A stretch of 23,665 bases of DNA from positions 1-23,665 of the IMG/VR virus record IMGVR_UViG_3300017772_000135; one strand, written 5' to 3'. Below, piece by piece: positions 1 to 7,783 of the stretch. Made by a program: the position numbers and the translations under genes. How positions within the stretch are numbered: the stretch's first letter is position 1; the number at the start of each line of letters is the position of its first letter. The DNA comes from a virus. A model generated the notes under the pieces. The model was not told the DNA's origin. It was given only the letters and a program-made list of their open reading frames with translations, and did no database searches.

Positions 1-39
1 ATGGGCAGAGGAAGATGGAAACACAATACAGGAGGCTGA
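1..39 (+). CDS. 3' end of an upstream gene (partial)
   Basis: An open frame runs from the window edge in frame 1 and stops at TGA 37-39, giving at least 12 residues ending HNTGG. Only the tail is visible, so no function can be assigned. The stop lies between the AGGAGG ribosome-binding site (30-35) and the ATG (43) of the fibre gene, the tight packing expected inside one late virion operon. It could instead be a non-coding edge fragment. Confidence 0.4.
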   Translation: MGRGRWKHNTGG

Positions 40-42
40 TTA

Positions 43-1887
43 ATGCCATATATAGGTAATCAACCGGGAACGGGTGTAAGAAGCCGTTTTATTTATACAG
101 CGACTGCCTCCCAGACCACGTTCACAGGGGCGGATAACAACAGCAAAACGCTGAAGTACGCAGATTCTGCCTACGTTGACGTATTTTTAAATGGCGTGTG
201 CCTTGTGCCGGGAACCGATTACACCGCCAGTACAAAGACGAGCATCGTATTAACCCAAGCTGCTTCACTTAGCGATACTTTAGAAGTGATTGCGTATGAC
301 ATAGCGTCAATGAGTGATATGTCTGCGTCCAATGGTGGTACGTTTCAAGCTGACGTAACTTTTGCAGACGGTGCGGATATTATTACAGCGTCAAAAGGTA
401 CAGACAACGTTAGGCTTGGTGAAGACGCAGGAGCCTCAATTGCTTCTGGTGGTGATAACAATGTGACCATTGGTAAGGATGCTGGGACTGCAATTACAAC
501 AGGTTCTAACAACACTGTTGTTGGACATGACGCAGGGGCAGCTATTACTACTGGAACAGTAAATACTTTTGTTGGTAATCTGGCAGGGGATGCTACTACT
601 ACATCCCACCATAATACAGGCATAGGTCATCAAGCATTAACTACCAATGTGTTAGGCTCAAACAGTGTGGCTGTTGGTAGCTTTGCACTTAACTCACAAA
701 ACCCTGCTAGTGCTACTGATATGTATAACACTGCTGTTGGTTATAACGCAGGGCAAGCAATTTCCACAGGTGATAGAAACGTAGCCGTGGGAGCAACCTC
801 TTTAGATGCTTGTACTTCTGGGCAGTACAACGTAGCCGTTGGAAATGATGCACTAACCACCTTAACCACTGGGGATAACAACGTAGCCGTTGGTATTAAT
901 GCGGGTGCAGCAGTCACAACGGGTGAAAAAAGCATCATAATCGGTAGTTTTGCAGGTGATGCTTTAACAACTGGTGGTAGTAATGTTGTAGTAGGTTATT
1001 CTGCTATGGGGGGTGCTACCACAGCTAGTCTATCAACAGTTGTTGGTTATCAAGCAGGGGAAGGCATAACAACAGGCGAAAGAAATAATTTGTTTGGAGT
1101 AAACGCAGGGCAGTCTTTAACCACTGGGGCAAGTAATACTTTTATCGGTGGAGCTTCAACTGGTGCGGGTAATGGTGCAGGAAAAGCTGTTACAACAGGT
1201 TCTAAAAATACAATCCTTGGAACTTATGACGGCAACCAAGATGGCCTAGACATCCGCACCTCCGATGGTAATATTGTACTTTCTAATGGGGATGGCGAAT
1301 ATCATATATGGATCGATACAAGTGGTGCCAAAATGATGAGAGGTGATGGTATTACCGCAGCGCAAGTAGGAAATGGGGCTGCTACTGGTTCTTACTTTGG
1401 TAACGCAGCAGATTTTTATTCTTGTCGTGCTACAAACTCAACCAGTATTCATACGAGGTGGTACAATAGTAATGGTCAGGTTGGTCGCATTGAAACAACT
1501 GGAACTCAAACAAACTATGTAACTAGCTCTGATTATCGGTTAAAGGAAAACGTAACATATAATTGGGATGCAACAACACGCCTCAAGCAATTAAAACCTG
1601 CTCGTTTTAACTTTATTGCCGATGCTGACACAACAGTAGATGGCTTCTTAGCACACGAAGCTGGAACAGTAGTTCCAGAAGCAGTTAGTGGTGTAAAAGA
1701 TGGTGTTGAGGTCTGGAATGAAGCTGATGATTTACCAGATGGTATTTCAGCAGGTGACAATAAGTTGGATGTTGATGGTAATACCGTGCCAGAATATCAA
1801 GGAATTGACCACAGTCGCCTAGTGCCACTGCTTGTTAAAACCATCCAAGAACTAGAAGCACGGATAACTGCGTTAGAAGGAGAATAA
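43..1887 (+). CDS. Tail fibre with YadA-like repeats and S74 chaperone
   Basis: This 614-residue protein is a receptor-binding tail fibre or spike. Residues 1 to about 90 form a fibre N-terminal domain of the kind that attaches to the tail (it includes VDVFLNG and PGTDYT). Residues 121-393 contain 16 units of the pattern N-[TV]-x-[VI]-G-x-x-A-G-x-x-x-T-T-G, mostly 17 residues apart; this matches the beta-roll head repeats of trimeric YadA-type adhesins. The last 119 residues match the peptidase S74 intramolecular chaperone: SDYRLKENV carries Ser496 and Lys501, the usual S-x4-K dyad, followed by FLAHE and a helix (LVPLLVKTIQELEARI). In known S74 proteins this domain guides trimer folding and then cleaves itself off just before the Ser. 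The ATG has AGGAGG at 30-35. The family call is firm; the receptor is unknown. Confidence 0.9.
   Translation: MPYIGNQPGTGVRSRFIYTATASQTTFTGADNNSKTLKYADSAYVDVFLNGVCLVPGTDYTASTKTSIVLTQAASLSDTLEVIAYDIASMSDMSASNGGTFQADVTFADGADIITASKGTDNVRLGEDAGASIASGGDNNVTIGKDAGTAITTGSNNTVVGHDAGAAITTGTVNTFVGNLAGDATTTSHHNTGIGHQALTTNVLGSNSVAVGSFALNSQNPASATDMYNTAVGYNAGQAISTGDRNVAVGATSLDACTSGQYNVAVGNDALTTLTTGDNNVAVGINAGAAVTTGEKSIIIGSFAGDALTTGGSNVVVGYSAMGGATTASLSTVVGYQAGEGITTGERNNLFGVNAGQSLTTGASNTFIGGASTGAGNGAGKAVTTGSKNTILGTYDGNQDGLDIRTSDGNIVLSNGDGEYHIWIDTSGAKMMRGDGITAAQVGNGAATGSYFGNAADFYSCRATNSTSIHTRWYNSNGQVGRIETTGTQTNYVTSSDYRLKENVTYNWDATTRLKQLKPARFNFIADADTTVDGFLAHEAGTVVPEAVSGVKDGVEVWNEADDLPDGISAGDNKLDVDGNTVPEYQGIDHSRLVPLLVKTIQELEARITALEGE
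403..1221 (+). repeat. 51-bp in-frame tandem repeats in fibre gene
   Basis: This stretch encodes 16 beta-roll units. The period is most regular at 51 bases: the 12-mer AACGTAGCCGT(T/G) starts at 778, 829 and 880, exactly 51 apart. Most other units keep the protein pattern but have drifted in DNA sequence. Such in-frame repeats can gain or lose units by recombination without breaking the reading frame, so fibre length may vary between related phages (inference). Confidence 0.8.
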
Positions 1888-1891
1888 ACAA

Positions 1892-2110
1892 ATGGACGAA
1901 ATAACCACAGAAGAAATCGCAGCAAACTACACAGCAATGGGTCATTCTGTTGATCTCCTTAATTCAGGGAAACCAGATGACATGGAAGCAGACGAATGGA
2001 CTGCAACCAAAGCTCGTAACGTAGAGCATTTAGAGTTGATGGTGGCTAAAGATTACTGGACTGATGAAGATATGACTGCGGTTAACAAAGCGATTGCAGA
2101 TAACAAGTAA
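1892..2110 (+). CDS. Small acidic protein after S74 fibre
   Basis: This 72-residue acidic, mostly helical protein (DDMEADEWTATKARNVEHLE, then YWTDEDMTAVNKAI) starts four bases after the fibre stop. AGGAG at 1878-1882 lies within the end of the fibre gene, so the two are probably co-translated. I do not recognise a named domain. Small proteins directly downstream of fibre genes are common in phages and are sometimes fibre-assembly helpers or minor virion proteins; that role here is inferred from position only. Confidence 0.75.
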   Translation: MDEITTEEIAANYTAMGHSVDLLNSGKPDDMEADEWTATKARNVEHLELMVAKDYWTDEDMTAVNKAIADNK

Positions 2111-2120
2111 GGATTAAGCT

Positions 2121-3233
2121 ATGGCAGTATCAAGAATCAACGAAGCTGGCCTCAACGTTAACCAGTATGGGAACAGGAACCTTATAATTAACGGGGCTAT
2201 GCAAGTGGCTCAGAGGGCAACGTCAGCTACTGGTGTAGGTTCAGGTTTTGCATATCCAACGCTAGACCGATATAAAATAGTGCCATCAACTAGTGGTAGA
2301 GCTACAATGACTCAAACTGCTGATGGCCCTGCTGGTTTTGCTAATTGTTTAAAATTAGAATGTACTACTGCTGATACATCTATTGCTGCTGGTGAGTATT
2401 TTAATTTAAGACAATCTTTAGAAGGACAGGATGTCCAACGATTAAAAAAAGGCACGTCTAGTGCTGAAAAAATTACTGTATCTTTTTATGTCAAAGGCAA
2501 CGCAGCCGCTACATACCAATGTGAATTAAGTGACCAAGATAATACTAGATATAATGGTCAAACATTTGCTGTAACTACTGACTGGACAAGAGTAATTCTT
2601 ACATTTGATGGAGATACAACTGGCGCATTGGATGACGATACTGCTAGAAGTTTAGATTTAAATATTTGGCTTCATGCAGGTTCAACATATACAGGTGGTA
2701 CATTTACATCAAATACATGGCAAACTACAGATAATCAAAGAGTTGGTTCAATAACTTCTTTCTTTGACAGTACCAGTCGCACATTTTTTATAACGGGTTT
2801 ACAAATGGAAGTAGGCGACACCGCCACGGACTTTGAGCATAGAACCTTTGGGGATGAGTTGCAGAGGTGTAGTAGATATTATCAAAAAACAAAAGCTGCT
2901 AGTGACACAACTAAACTTTTTGGTTTGGTTTATATTGGAGCAGATGCAGGTGGAGTTTCATATGGAACACTTGCTGTTCCTTTAGTAACCACAATGAGAA
3001 CTGTGCCGTCTCTTGAAACAACTGGAACCCTTAGCAACTATGCATTATTTGTTAAAAATGCTGCTACTGCGCTCAACACCTTTTCGGTAGACACAGGCGT
3101 AGATGACGGCACAATAAATGGACAGTTTTATCTAAATGCTTTTGCTACTGTAAGTGCTGGCGCTGGAAGTTGCGGTGCAGTAAGGGCAAATGGTACTGCT
3201 GATGCTTATGTAGCATTGGATGCGGAGTTATAG
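2121..3233 (+). CDS. Second tail fibre / carbohydrate-binding tail protein
   Basis: This 370-residue protein begins with NQYGNRNLIINGAMQVAQR (residues 14-32), a motif typical of tail proteins in marine phages. Residues about 60-235 are beta-rich and read like a jelly-roll carbohydrate-binding module (ITVSFYVKGN, then WTRVILTFDGD). FEHRTFGDELQRCSRYYQKT at 238-257 is the conserved linker that often precedes a C-terminal beta domain; about 110 Gly/Ala/Thr-rich residues follow. No enzymatic motif is visible. The likely role is binding a host surface glycan. It sits between the S74 fibre and the gp10-like tail protein. Family recognition is by motif only; the binding target is unknown. Confidence 0.75.
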   Translation: MAVSRINEAGLNVNQYGNRNLIINGAMQVAQRATSATGVGSGFAYPTLDRYKIVPSTSGRATMTQTADGPAGFANCLKLECTTADTSIAAGEYFNLRQSLEGQDVQRLKKGTSSAEKITVSFYVKGNAAATYQCELSDQDNTRYNGQTFAVTTDWTRVILTFDGDTTGALDDDTARSLDLNIWLHAGSTYTGGTFTSNTWQTTDNQRVGSITSFFDSTSRTFFITGLQMEVGDTATDFEHRTFGDELQRCSRYYQKTKAASDTTKLFGLVYIGADAGGVSYGTLAVPLVTTMRTVPSLETTGTLSNYALFVKNAATALNTFSVDTGVDDGTINGQFYLNAFATVSAGAGSCGAVRANGTADAYVALDAEL

Positions 3234-3235
3234 AT

Positions 3236-3415
3236 ATGAAAATAGAAAATGCACAATATATTAAAAGTTACTCAACTGACGAAAACTGTGCAATTAATTG
3301 CATAGCTGATGGTGTACACGTTTCTGTGCCAATAGGCGTTGAAGGCAACCGACACTGGCAAGCCATACAAGAATGGTTAAAAGAAGACGGCAACGAGATC
3401 CAAGCAGCGGAGTAA
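3236..3415 (+). CDS. 59-residue small protein after second fibre
   Basis: The ATG lies two bases after the preceding stop and the frame runs to TAA at 3413-3415. The protein starts MKIENAQYIKSYSTDENCAI and ends RHWQAIQEWLKEDGNEIQAAE in the same frame, with an N-terminal beta-like half and a C-terminal helix. It fills an otherwise empty 188-base gap in a tightly packed operon and ends just before the ribosome-binding site of the next gene (GGAG at 3409-3412 inside its last codons). Proteins of this pattern recur beside marine phage fibre genes. Function is unknown; a minor tail or chaperone role is possible. Confidence 0.75.
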   Translation: MKIENAQYIKSYSTDENCAINCIADGVHVSVPIGVEGNRHWQAIQEWLKEDGNEIQAAE

Positions 3416-3421
3416 TGTTAC

Positions 3422-5290
3422 ATGCCACTAAGCAAGCTCCAGTTCAAGCCGGGAATCAACCGAGAGGGCACCAACTACTCTAACGAAGGTGGTTGGTTTG
3501 ACGGAGATAAAATCCGTTTTAAGTCTGGCTATGTGGAGCGCATTGGTGGGTGGCAACCGATAGCTACAACTACATTCTTAGGCAGTTGTCGTAACATGCT
3601 AGACTTTGTAACACTGGCATCTGAAAACTTTTTATTTATGGGTACGCATGAGAAAGCTTACCTCGAAGACGGAGGTACATACTACGACATAACCCCGCTT
3701 CGCACGACCTTGACCCTCGGATCTAATCCCCTCACGACAGGAGCGGCTGGTTCTGGAACGATTACAGTAACGGCAAATTCCCATGGCGCAAAGGCTGGAA
3801 ACTATGTTACTTTTGCAGGGGCAACGGCTGTAGACGGAATAACCGCCGAACAGATAAACCAGAACCTTGAGATCGCAACAGTCATAAATGCTAACAGTTT
3901 TACTGTAAACACAGGTGGAGCAGCTTCTTCTGGTTCGACAGCAGGAGGTGGTGGTTCTGTTACCGCCGCTATGGAAATAGATATTGGTCTTAACACCACT
4001 GTTCTTGGTAACGGCTGGGGTGCAGGAACTTGGGGTCGTTTTACTTGGAGTTCTGGTGCTGGATCTTTGGCAGGTCAGAACTTACGATTATGGAAGTCAG
4101 ACTCATGGGGCGAGGATCTATTGGCTAATCTAATAGATGGTAGCCTTTATTATTGGGATGCCACAAACGGCAAGACCGCTAGAATGGTGGAGTTAGCAGG
4201 TATTTCTGGTGCTACAGGAGTTCCAACAACAACTCGTCAAGTCATGGTATCAGATACAGATAGACATGTTTTATGCTTTGGTGCCAATCCAATTGGAAGT
4301 GCTACGTTTGATCCGTTGCTTATTCGTTGGTCAAGTCAGGAAAGTGTAACAGATTGGACACCTACTGCTACAAATACGGCTGGTAGTATACGACTGTCTC
4401 AAGGATCTGAGATTGTTTGCGCTGTTAGAACATCACGTCAGGTTCTTGTGTTTACAGAAAACAGTCTACACAGCGTTCAGTTTATTGGGCCTCCGTTTAC
4501 TTTTGGCACAGCTATTCTTGGTACAAACGTTCGTATCGCTGGCCCCAACACGGCTATTGCGGTGAACGATCTAGTGTTTTGGATGGGCCAAGAGAACTTT
4601 TATGTGTACGATGGACGGATTACAGCTATTCCTTGCAGTGTACGTCAGTATGTATTTGATGATATAAACCGAAACCAATCGTTTAAATTCTTTGCAGGAA
4701 GCCTATCAAGCAATACAGAAGTTTGGTGGTATTATTGTTCCGAAAACAGTCAGGAAATAGATCGTTACGTTATCTACAACTACTTAGAAAAGGTTTGGTA
4801 TTACGGTACTCTTACCAGAACAGCTTGGAACGACAGGGCTTCTGGTAATCGTTTGTTTCCACAAGCTGCTGGAACAGATGGTGTTTTATATAACCATGAA
4901 AACGGCCTTGATGACGGTAGCGTTAACCCACCTGTAGCGGTAAATGCTTTCGTTCAATCTTCTGATTTTGACATAGGCGATGGGCAACAGTTCATGTTGA
5001 TTAACAGGATTATTCCCGACCTTAACTTTACAGACTCCGATGCTACACAGCCACAGGTTACACTAACCATGGGGGCAAGAAACTACAACGGTAGCGCAGC
5101 AGGACAGGGCACACAATCTGGAGATGTTGTTCGTAGCTCTGTGGTTTCAGGCACCGATAACTATACAGAACAAGTGCAGATGAGACTGCGTGGAAGACAA
5201 GTAAACCTAAAGGTTGAAAGTGATACTACTGGGGTAAACTGGAGATTAGGCGCACCTAGATTAGACGCTAGAGCGGACGGGCGACGATGA
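3422..5290 (+). CDS. P22 gp10-like tail accessory/stabilisation protein
   Basis: This 622-residue protein begins MPLSKLQFKPGINREGTNYS, followed by GGWFDGDKIRFKSG and RIGGW, the N-terminal signature of the phage stabilisation protein family (P22 gp10 type). In P22, gp10 closes the portal below the head-tail adaptor and keeps packaged DNA in place, linking to the tail needle and spikes. The body is beta-rich with blades such as WSSQESVTDW and FWMGQENFYVYDGRI, and it ends with a basic ADGRR. A short Gly/Ser-rich segment lies near residues 165-180. The gene overlaps the next one by four bases (ATGA). Membership rests on the N-terminal motif and context. Confidence 0.8.
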   Translation: MPLSKLQFKPGINREGTNYSNEGGWFDGDKIRFKSGYVERIGGWQPIATTTFLGSCRNMLDFVTLASENFLFMGTHEKAYLEDGGTYYDITPLRTTLTLGSNPLTTGAAGSGTITVTANSHGAKAGNYVTFAGATAVDGITAEQINQNLEIATVINANSFTVNTGGAASSGSTAGGGGSVTAAMEIDIGLNTTVLGNGWGAGTWGRFTWSSGAGSLAGQNLRLWKSDSWGEDLLANLIDGSLYYWDATNGKTARMVELAGISGATGVPTTTRQVMVSDTDRHVLCFGANPIGSATFDPLLIRWSSQESVTDWTPTATNTAGSIRLSQGSEIVCAVRTSRQVLVFTENSLHSVQFIGPPFTFGTAILGTNVRIAGPNTAIAVNDLVFWMGQENFYVYDGRITAIPCSVRQYVFDDINRNQSFKFFAGSLSSNTEVWWYYCSENSQEIDRYVIYNYLEKVWYYGTLTRTAWNDRASGNRLFPQAAGTDGVLYNHENGLDDGSVNPPVAVNAFVQSSDFDIGDGQQFMLINRIIPDLNFTDSDATQPQVTLTMGARNYNGSAAGQGTQSGDVVRSSVVSGTDNYTEQVQMRLRGRQVNLKVESDTTGVNWRLGAPRLDARADGRR

Positions 5291-5571
5291 CTAGAAAGAT
5301 TGTTCGATCCATTATTCCAATTGCCCCTCTACAATATGACTCTGCATATGTGAATCAATTAGCTCGGTCCTTGGACAATTTTATTGACGAGCAAAGAAAT
5401 CCGATTGTAAACCTTTCTAATATACCTAACGAAAGTTTGGCTAATGGATTAATAGAGGGAGACCTATACGAAGCAAATGGGTTTCTAAAAATTGTTAGAG
5501 CTAACGAAGTATTTGGCGGAACACATTTAGGCACGACAGCAGTAGGAACAGTAACGGTGGTGATAACATGA
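5287..5571 (+). CDS. Small conserved virion-operon protein
   Basis: A 94-residue protein starting at an ATGA overlap with the gp10-like gene and ending in an ATGA overlap with the next. The N-terminal half looks helical (AYVNQLARSLDNFIDEQRN); the C-terminal half is Gly/Thr/Val-rich and beta-like (GTTAVGTVTVVIT). I do not recognise a domain. Translational coupling to the tail protein suggests a stoichiometric tail or neck partner, but this is inferred from position alone. Confidence 0.65.
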   Translation: MTRKIVRSIIPIAPLQYDSAYVNQLARSLDNFIDEQRNPIVNLSNIPNESLANGLIEGDLYEANGFLKIVRANEVFGGTHLGTTAVGTVTVVIT

Positions 5572-5792
5572 CAGATATTCTTATTATGCCAGACGGTAGT
5601 AGGTGGAAACCTTCTTCAAGTTCTGATACAGTAGAATGTGTAAACTGTAATAATGCAGTAGACACACCAGAAGAGATCGCTTCTTATCCTGATGGTAACT
5701 GCCCAGATTGTGGAGAGTCATGGACAGGAAGCGAAAAGCGCAGTACTACTATTGTAGTAACAATGCCTGAACAGATTACGGGTGGAACATAA
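5568..5792 (+). CDS. Small zinc-ribbon-like protein
   Basis: A 74-residue acidic protein with two CxxC knuckles, C24-V-N-C27 and C45-P-D-C48, 17 residues apart, the spacing expected of a zinc ribbon. Flanking stretches are a short N-terminal strand (ILIMPDGSRW) and a beta-like tail (TTIVVTMPEQI). It is joined to its neighbours by ATGA (upstream) and TAATG (downstream) overlaps, so it is made with the virion proteins. It may be a minor structural or assembly protein stabilised by zinc; metal binding is inferred from the cysteines only. Confidence 0.65.
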   Translation: MTDILIMPDGSRWKPSSSSDTVECVNCNNAVDTPEEIASYPDGNCPDCGESWTGSEKRSTTIVVTMPEQITGGT

Positions 5793-6547
5793 TGGCAGAA
5801 GAAAAACAAACAAACAAAAAGACAGGGGATTTATTTTCTTCTATTGGTTCTCTCGTTGGTCTTGTTGCTGGCGGTGGTAACCCCTTAATGGCTGCGGTAG
5901 GTGGTGGCCTTGGTGCGCTTTTAGGTGGGGCCAATCCGCAACAGGCTATTCAATCGGGTATCGGAAGTCTTCTTCCTGCCCTAACAATGGGTAAAGCGGG
6001 ACTAGTTGGAAATGTACTAGGTGCAATGGGCGGTGGACCAGGTCCACAACAACGTGGTGCAGGATTGATGAGCATGTTTGGTGGACAACCTACTAATCCA
6101 ATGTCCATGATTATGGGTGGTGGCCCAACAGCCGCTGTCCCTGGTATTATGCAAGCCTTGGGTGTACGCAACGCTCAAGGGCAAGAAGATCCTATCATGG
6201 CTTCTATATTACGTGAGATGTTAGATCAGCAACGACGTCCTCGATTCGAGAACCTGATGACAGATTTAGAAAGAGAACAGTTCCGTACAGGTGAGCGTAA
6301 CCCAAATTACCGTGGTACTCCTGTAATGGCGGCACAAGGTGGATACATCGAAGGTCCAGGCACAGGAACCAGTGACTCAATACCCGCAGCAATATATCAA
6401 GACGGTGGCAGAGTTCAGGAGGCGGCTCTCTCAGATGGAGAGTTTGTGATGACTGAAGCAGCTGTCAAAGGTGCAGGAAACGGGGATCGAGATGCGGGGG
6501 CTGCGGAAATGTATAGGATGATGAATCAATTCGAGAGGATGGCGTAA
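5792..6547 (+). CDS. Gly/Met-rich candidate internal virion protein
   Basis: This 251-residue protein opens with a Gly/Ala-rich hydrophobic stretch (residues about 14-75, for example VGLVAGGGNPLMAAVGGGLG) and then a Gly-Pro-Met segment to about 125. Residues 183-230 carry GGYIEGPGTGTSDSIPA and LSDGEFVMTEAAVKGAGNG, a motif pair that recurs in phage virion-associated proteins, including tape-measure and ejection-type proteins. Low-complexity amphipathic glycine stretches fit a protein that leaves the particle and enters the host envelope. It is the first of four consecutive genes of this character. No enzymatic motif is seen; the ejection role is inference. Confidence 0.6.
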   Translation: MAEEKQTNKKTGDLFSSIGSLVGLVAGGGNPLMAAVGGGLGALLGGANPQQAIQSGIGSLLPALTMGKAGLVGNVLGAMGGGPGPQQRGAGLMSMFGGQPTNPMSMIMGGGPTAAVPGIMQALGVRNAQGQEDPIMASILREMLDQQRRPRFENLMTDLEREQFRTGERNPNYRGTPVMAAQGGYIEGPGTGTSDSIPAAIYQDGGRVQEAALSDGEFVMTEAAVKGAGNGDRDAGAAEMYRMMNQFERMA

Positions 6548-7773
6548 TGGCTGAAGGAGACAATATTGTCAAACAGATGTCGCTTCTTCCTGAGTATCAG
6601 GAGAACTTTTTAAAAGATCTGTTATCAAACATATACAACGTTGAAAGAGACGCAGATGGCAACCCAACAGGGACTGTTACAGGTATCGCCTCTAAGTCTC
6701 CACTATACGGGGACGCAATTCTTGACGCTGACGGCAATCAAATGTTTGTTGGAGCAGATGGCAACCCGACATCGGATGCAAGCCAAGCACAGGTAGATCA
6801 GTATGGTAACCCTGTCTTTGCCACTGAGGGTGGGGTTGCAGAGCCAGACGTCATCAGGTTTACAGACGCACAACAAAAGGCAATTGAACTTTTAACAGGG
6901 AAAAAAGACCCTGTAACAGGAGAGTACGATTACTCAGGAATTGGGGCGTTTAAAGACGAGCTTGATAGAGCTAAACAAGTTCAAGAAAGGGGTATCGGCG
7001 CTGTAGACAGCACTTTGGGTCGATACAATCCTCAAGGGCAAGTCGTGTACGATACGGCTACAGATCCTTTAACAGGGAAAATGACACGAACACCTCGTAT
7101 AGATCCTACCACCGGAGAACCGATGCGAGAAGGTGGATACAAAGATTTCTATGATCCGTTTGTTGAAGACGTTATTGACACAACAGTAGCGGACATACAA
7201 CGAGAAGGTGACATTGCAAAGATTGGCGCACGAGCCGATGCTGTAGGCGCTGGTGCCTTTGGCGGATCTCGACAGGCCATAGCAGAACAGGAACTACAAA
7301 GAAACATCTCTGATCGTGCAGCTAGAACCACGGCACAGCTTAGATCTGCTGCGTATACAGGTGCACAAAACCAAGCTCAGTCTGCCTTTGAAAACCAGAT
7401 GAAACGAGGACAGGGCGCAGGTCAGTTGTTCCAGGGTCTTGGCACTGGGATCGGGGCGCTTGGAGAAGCACAACAGGCTTTGGGTCAGAAAGATGTCAAC
7501 GCATTGTTTAACGCAGGATCGTTAGAGCAGGGTCAGTTGCAGTCAGAGTACGACGTACAACGTGCAGCGCAACTTGAAGAAGCCTACGAACCGTTTGCTC
7601 GGTTCTCTTATATGCGAGATATTTTATCAGGTGTACCATCAAGCGGTACGTCATTGTCTGCGGCGGCAACTCCACAAGCCAGTCCTCTTGCAAACGTTAT
7701 AGGTGGTGCAGGAGCAGGCATGGTAGCACAGGGTCAGCAGCCTATATTAGGTGGGCTTGGCAGTTTAAGATAA
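6547..7773 (+). CDS. Candidate internal virion/ejection protein (408 aa)
   Basis: The start codon overlaps the previous stop (TAATG). The N-terminal 180 residues contain Asp/Gly-rich turns of the form DADGNP, ADGNPT and DPTTGEP. From about residue 195 the protein is helical and Ala/Gln-rich: DPFVEDVIDTTVADIQREGD, then GAGAFGGSRQAIAEQELQRN, then heptad-like stretches to about 355. The C-terminus is Gly/Ala-rich. The GAFGGSRQA segment within a long helix is common in proteins downstream of tail genes in marine podovirus-like phages. A core or ejection role is inferred from composition and position. Confidence 0.6.
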   Translation: MAEGDNIVKQMSLLPEYQENFLKDLLSNIYNVERDADGNPTGTVTGIASKSPLYGDAILDADGNQMFVGADGNPTSDASQAQVDQYGNPVFATEGGVAEPDVIRFTDAQQKAIELLTGKKDPVTGEYDYSGIGAFKDELDRAKQVQERGIGAVDSTLGRYNPQGQVVYDTATDPLTGKMTRTPRIDPTTGEPMREGGYKDFYDPFVEDVIDTTVADIQREGDIAKIGARADAVGAGAFGGSRQAIAEQELQRNISDRAARTTAQLRSAAYTGAQNQAQSAFENQMKRGQGAGQLFQGLGTGIGALGEAQQALGQKDVNALFNAGSLEQGQLQSEYDVQRAAQLEEAYEPFARFSYMRDILSGVPSSGTSLSAAATPQASPLANVIGGAGAGMVAQGQQPILGGLGSLR

Positions 7774-7783
7774 GGGTTTTATA

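Noticed and set aside
403-1221. Regularly spaced short repeats that could suggest a CRISPR array
   Set aside because: The repeats are in frame, have no unique spacers, and encode a clear YadA-like beta-roll within a fibre gene.
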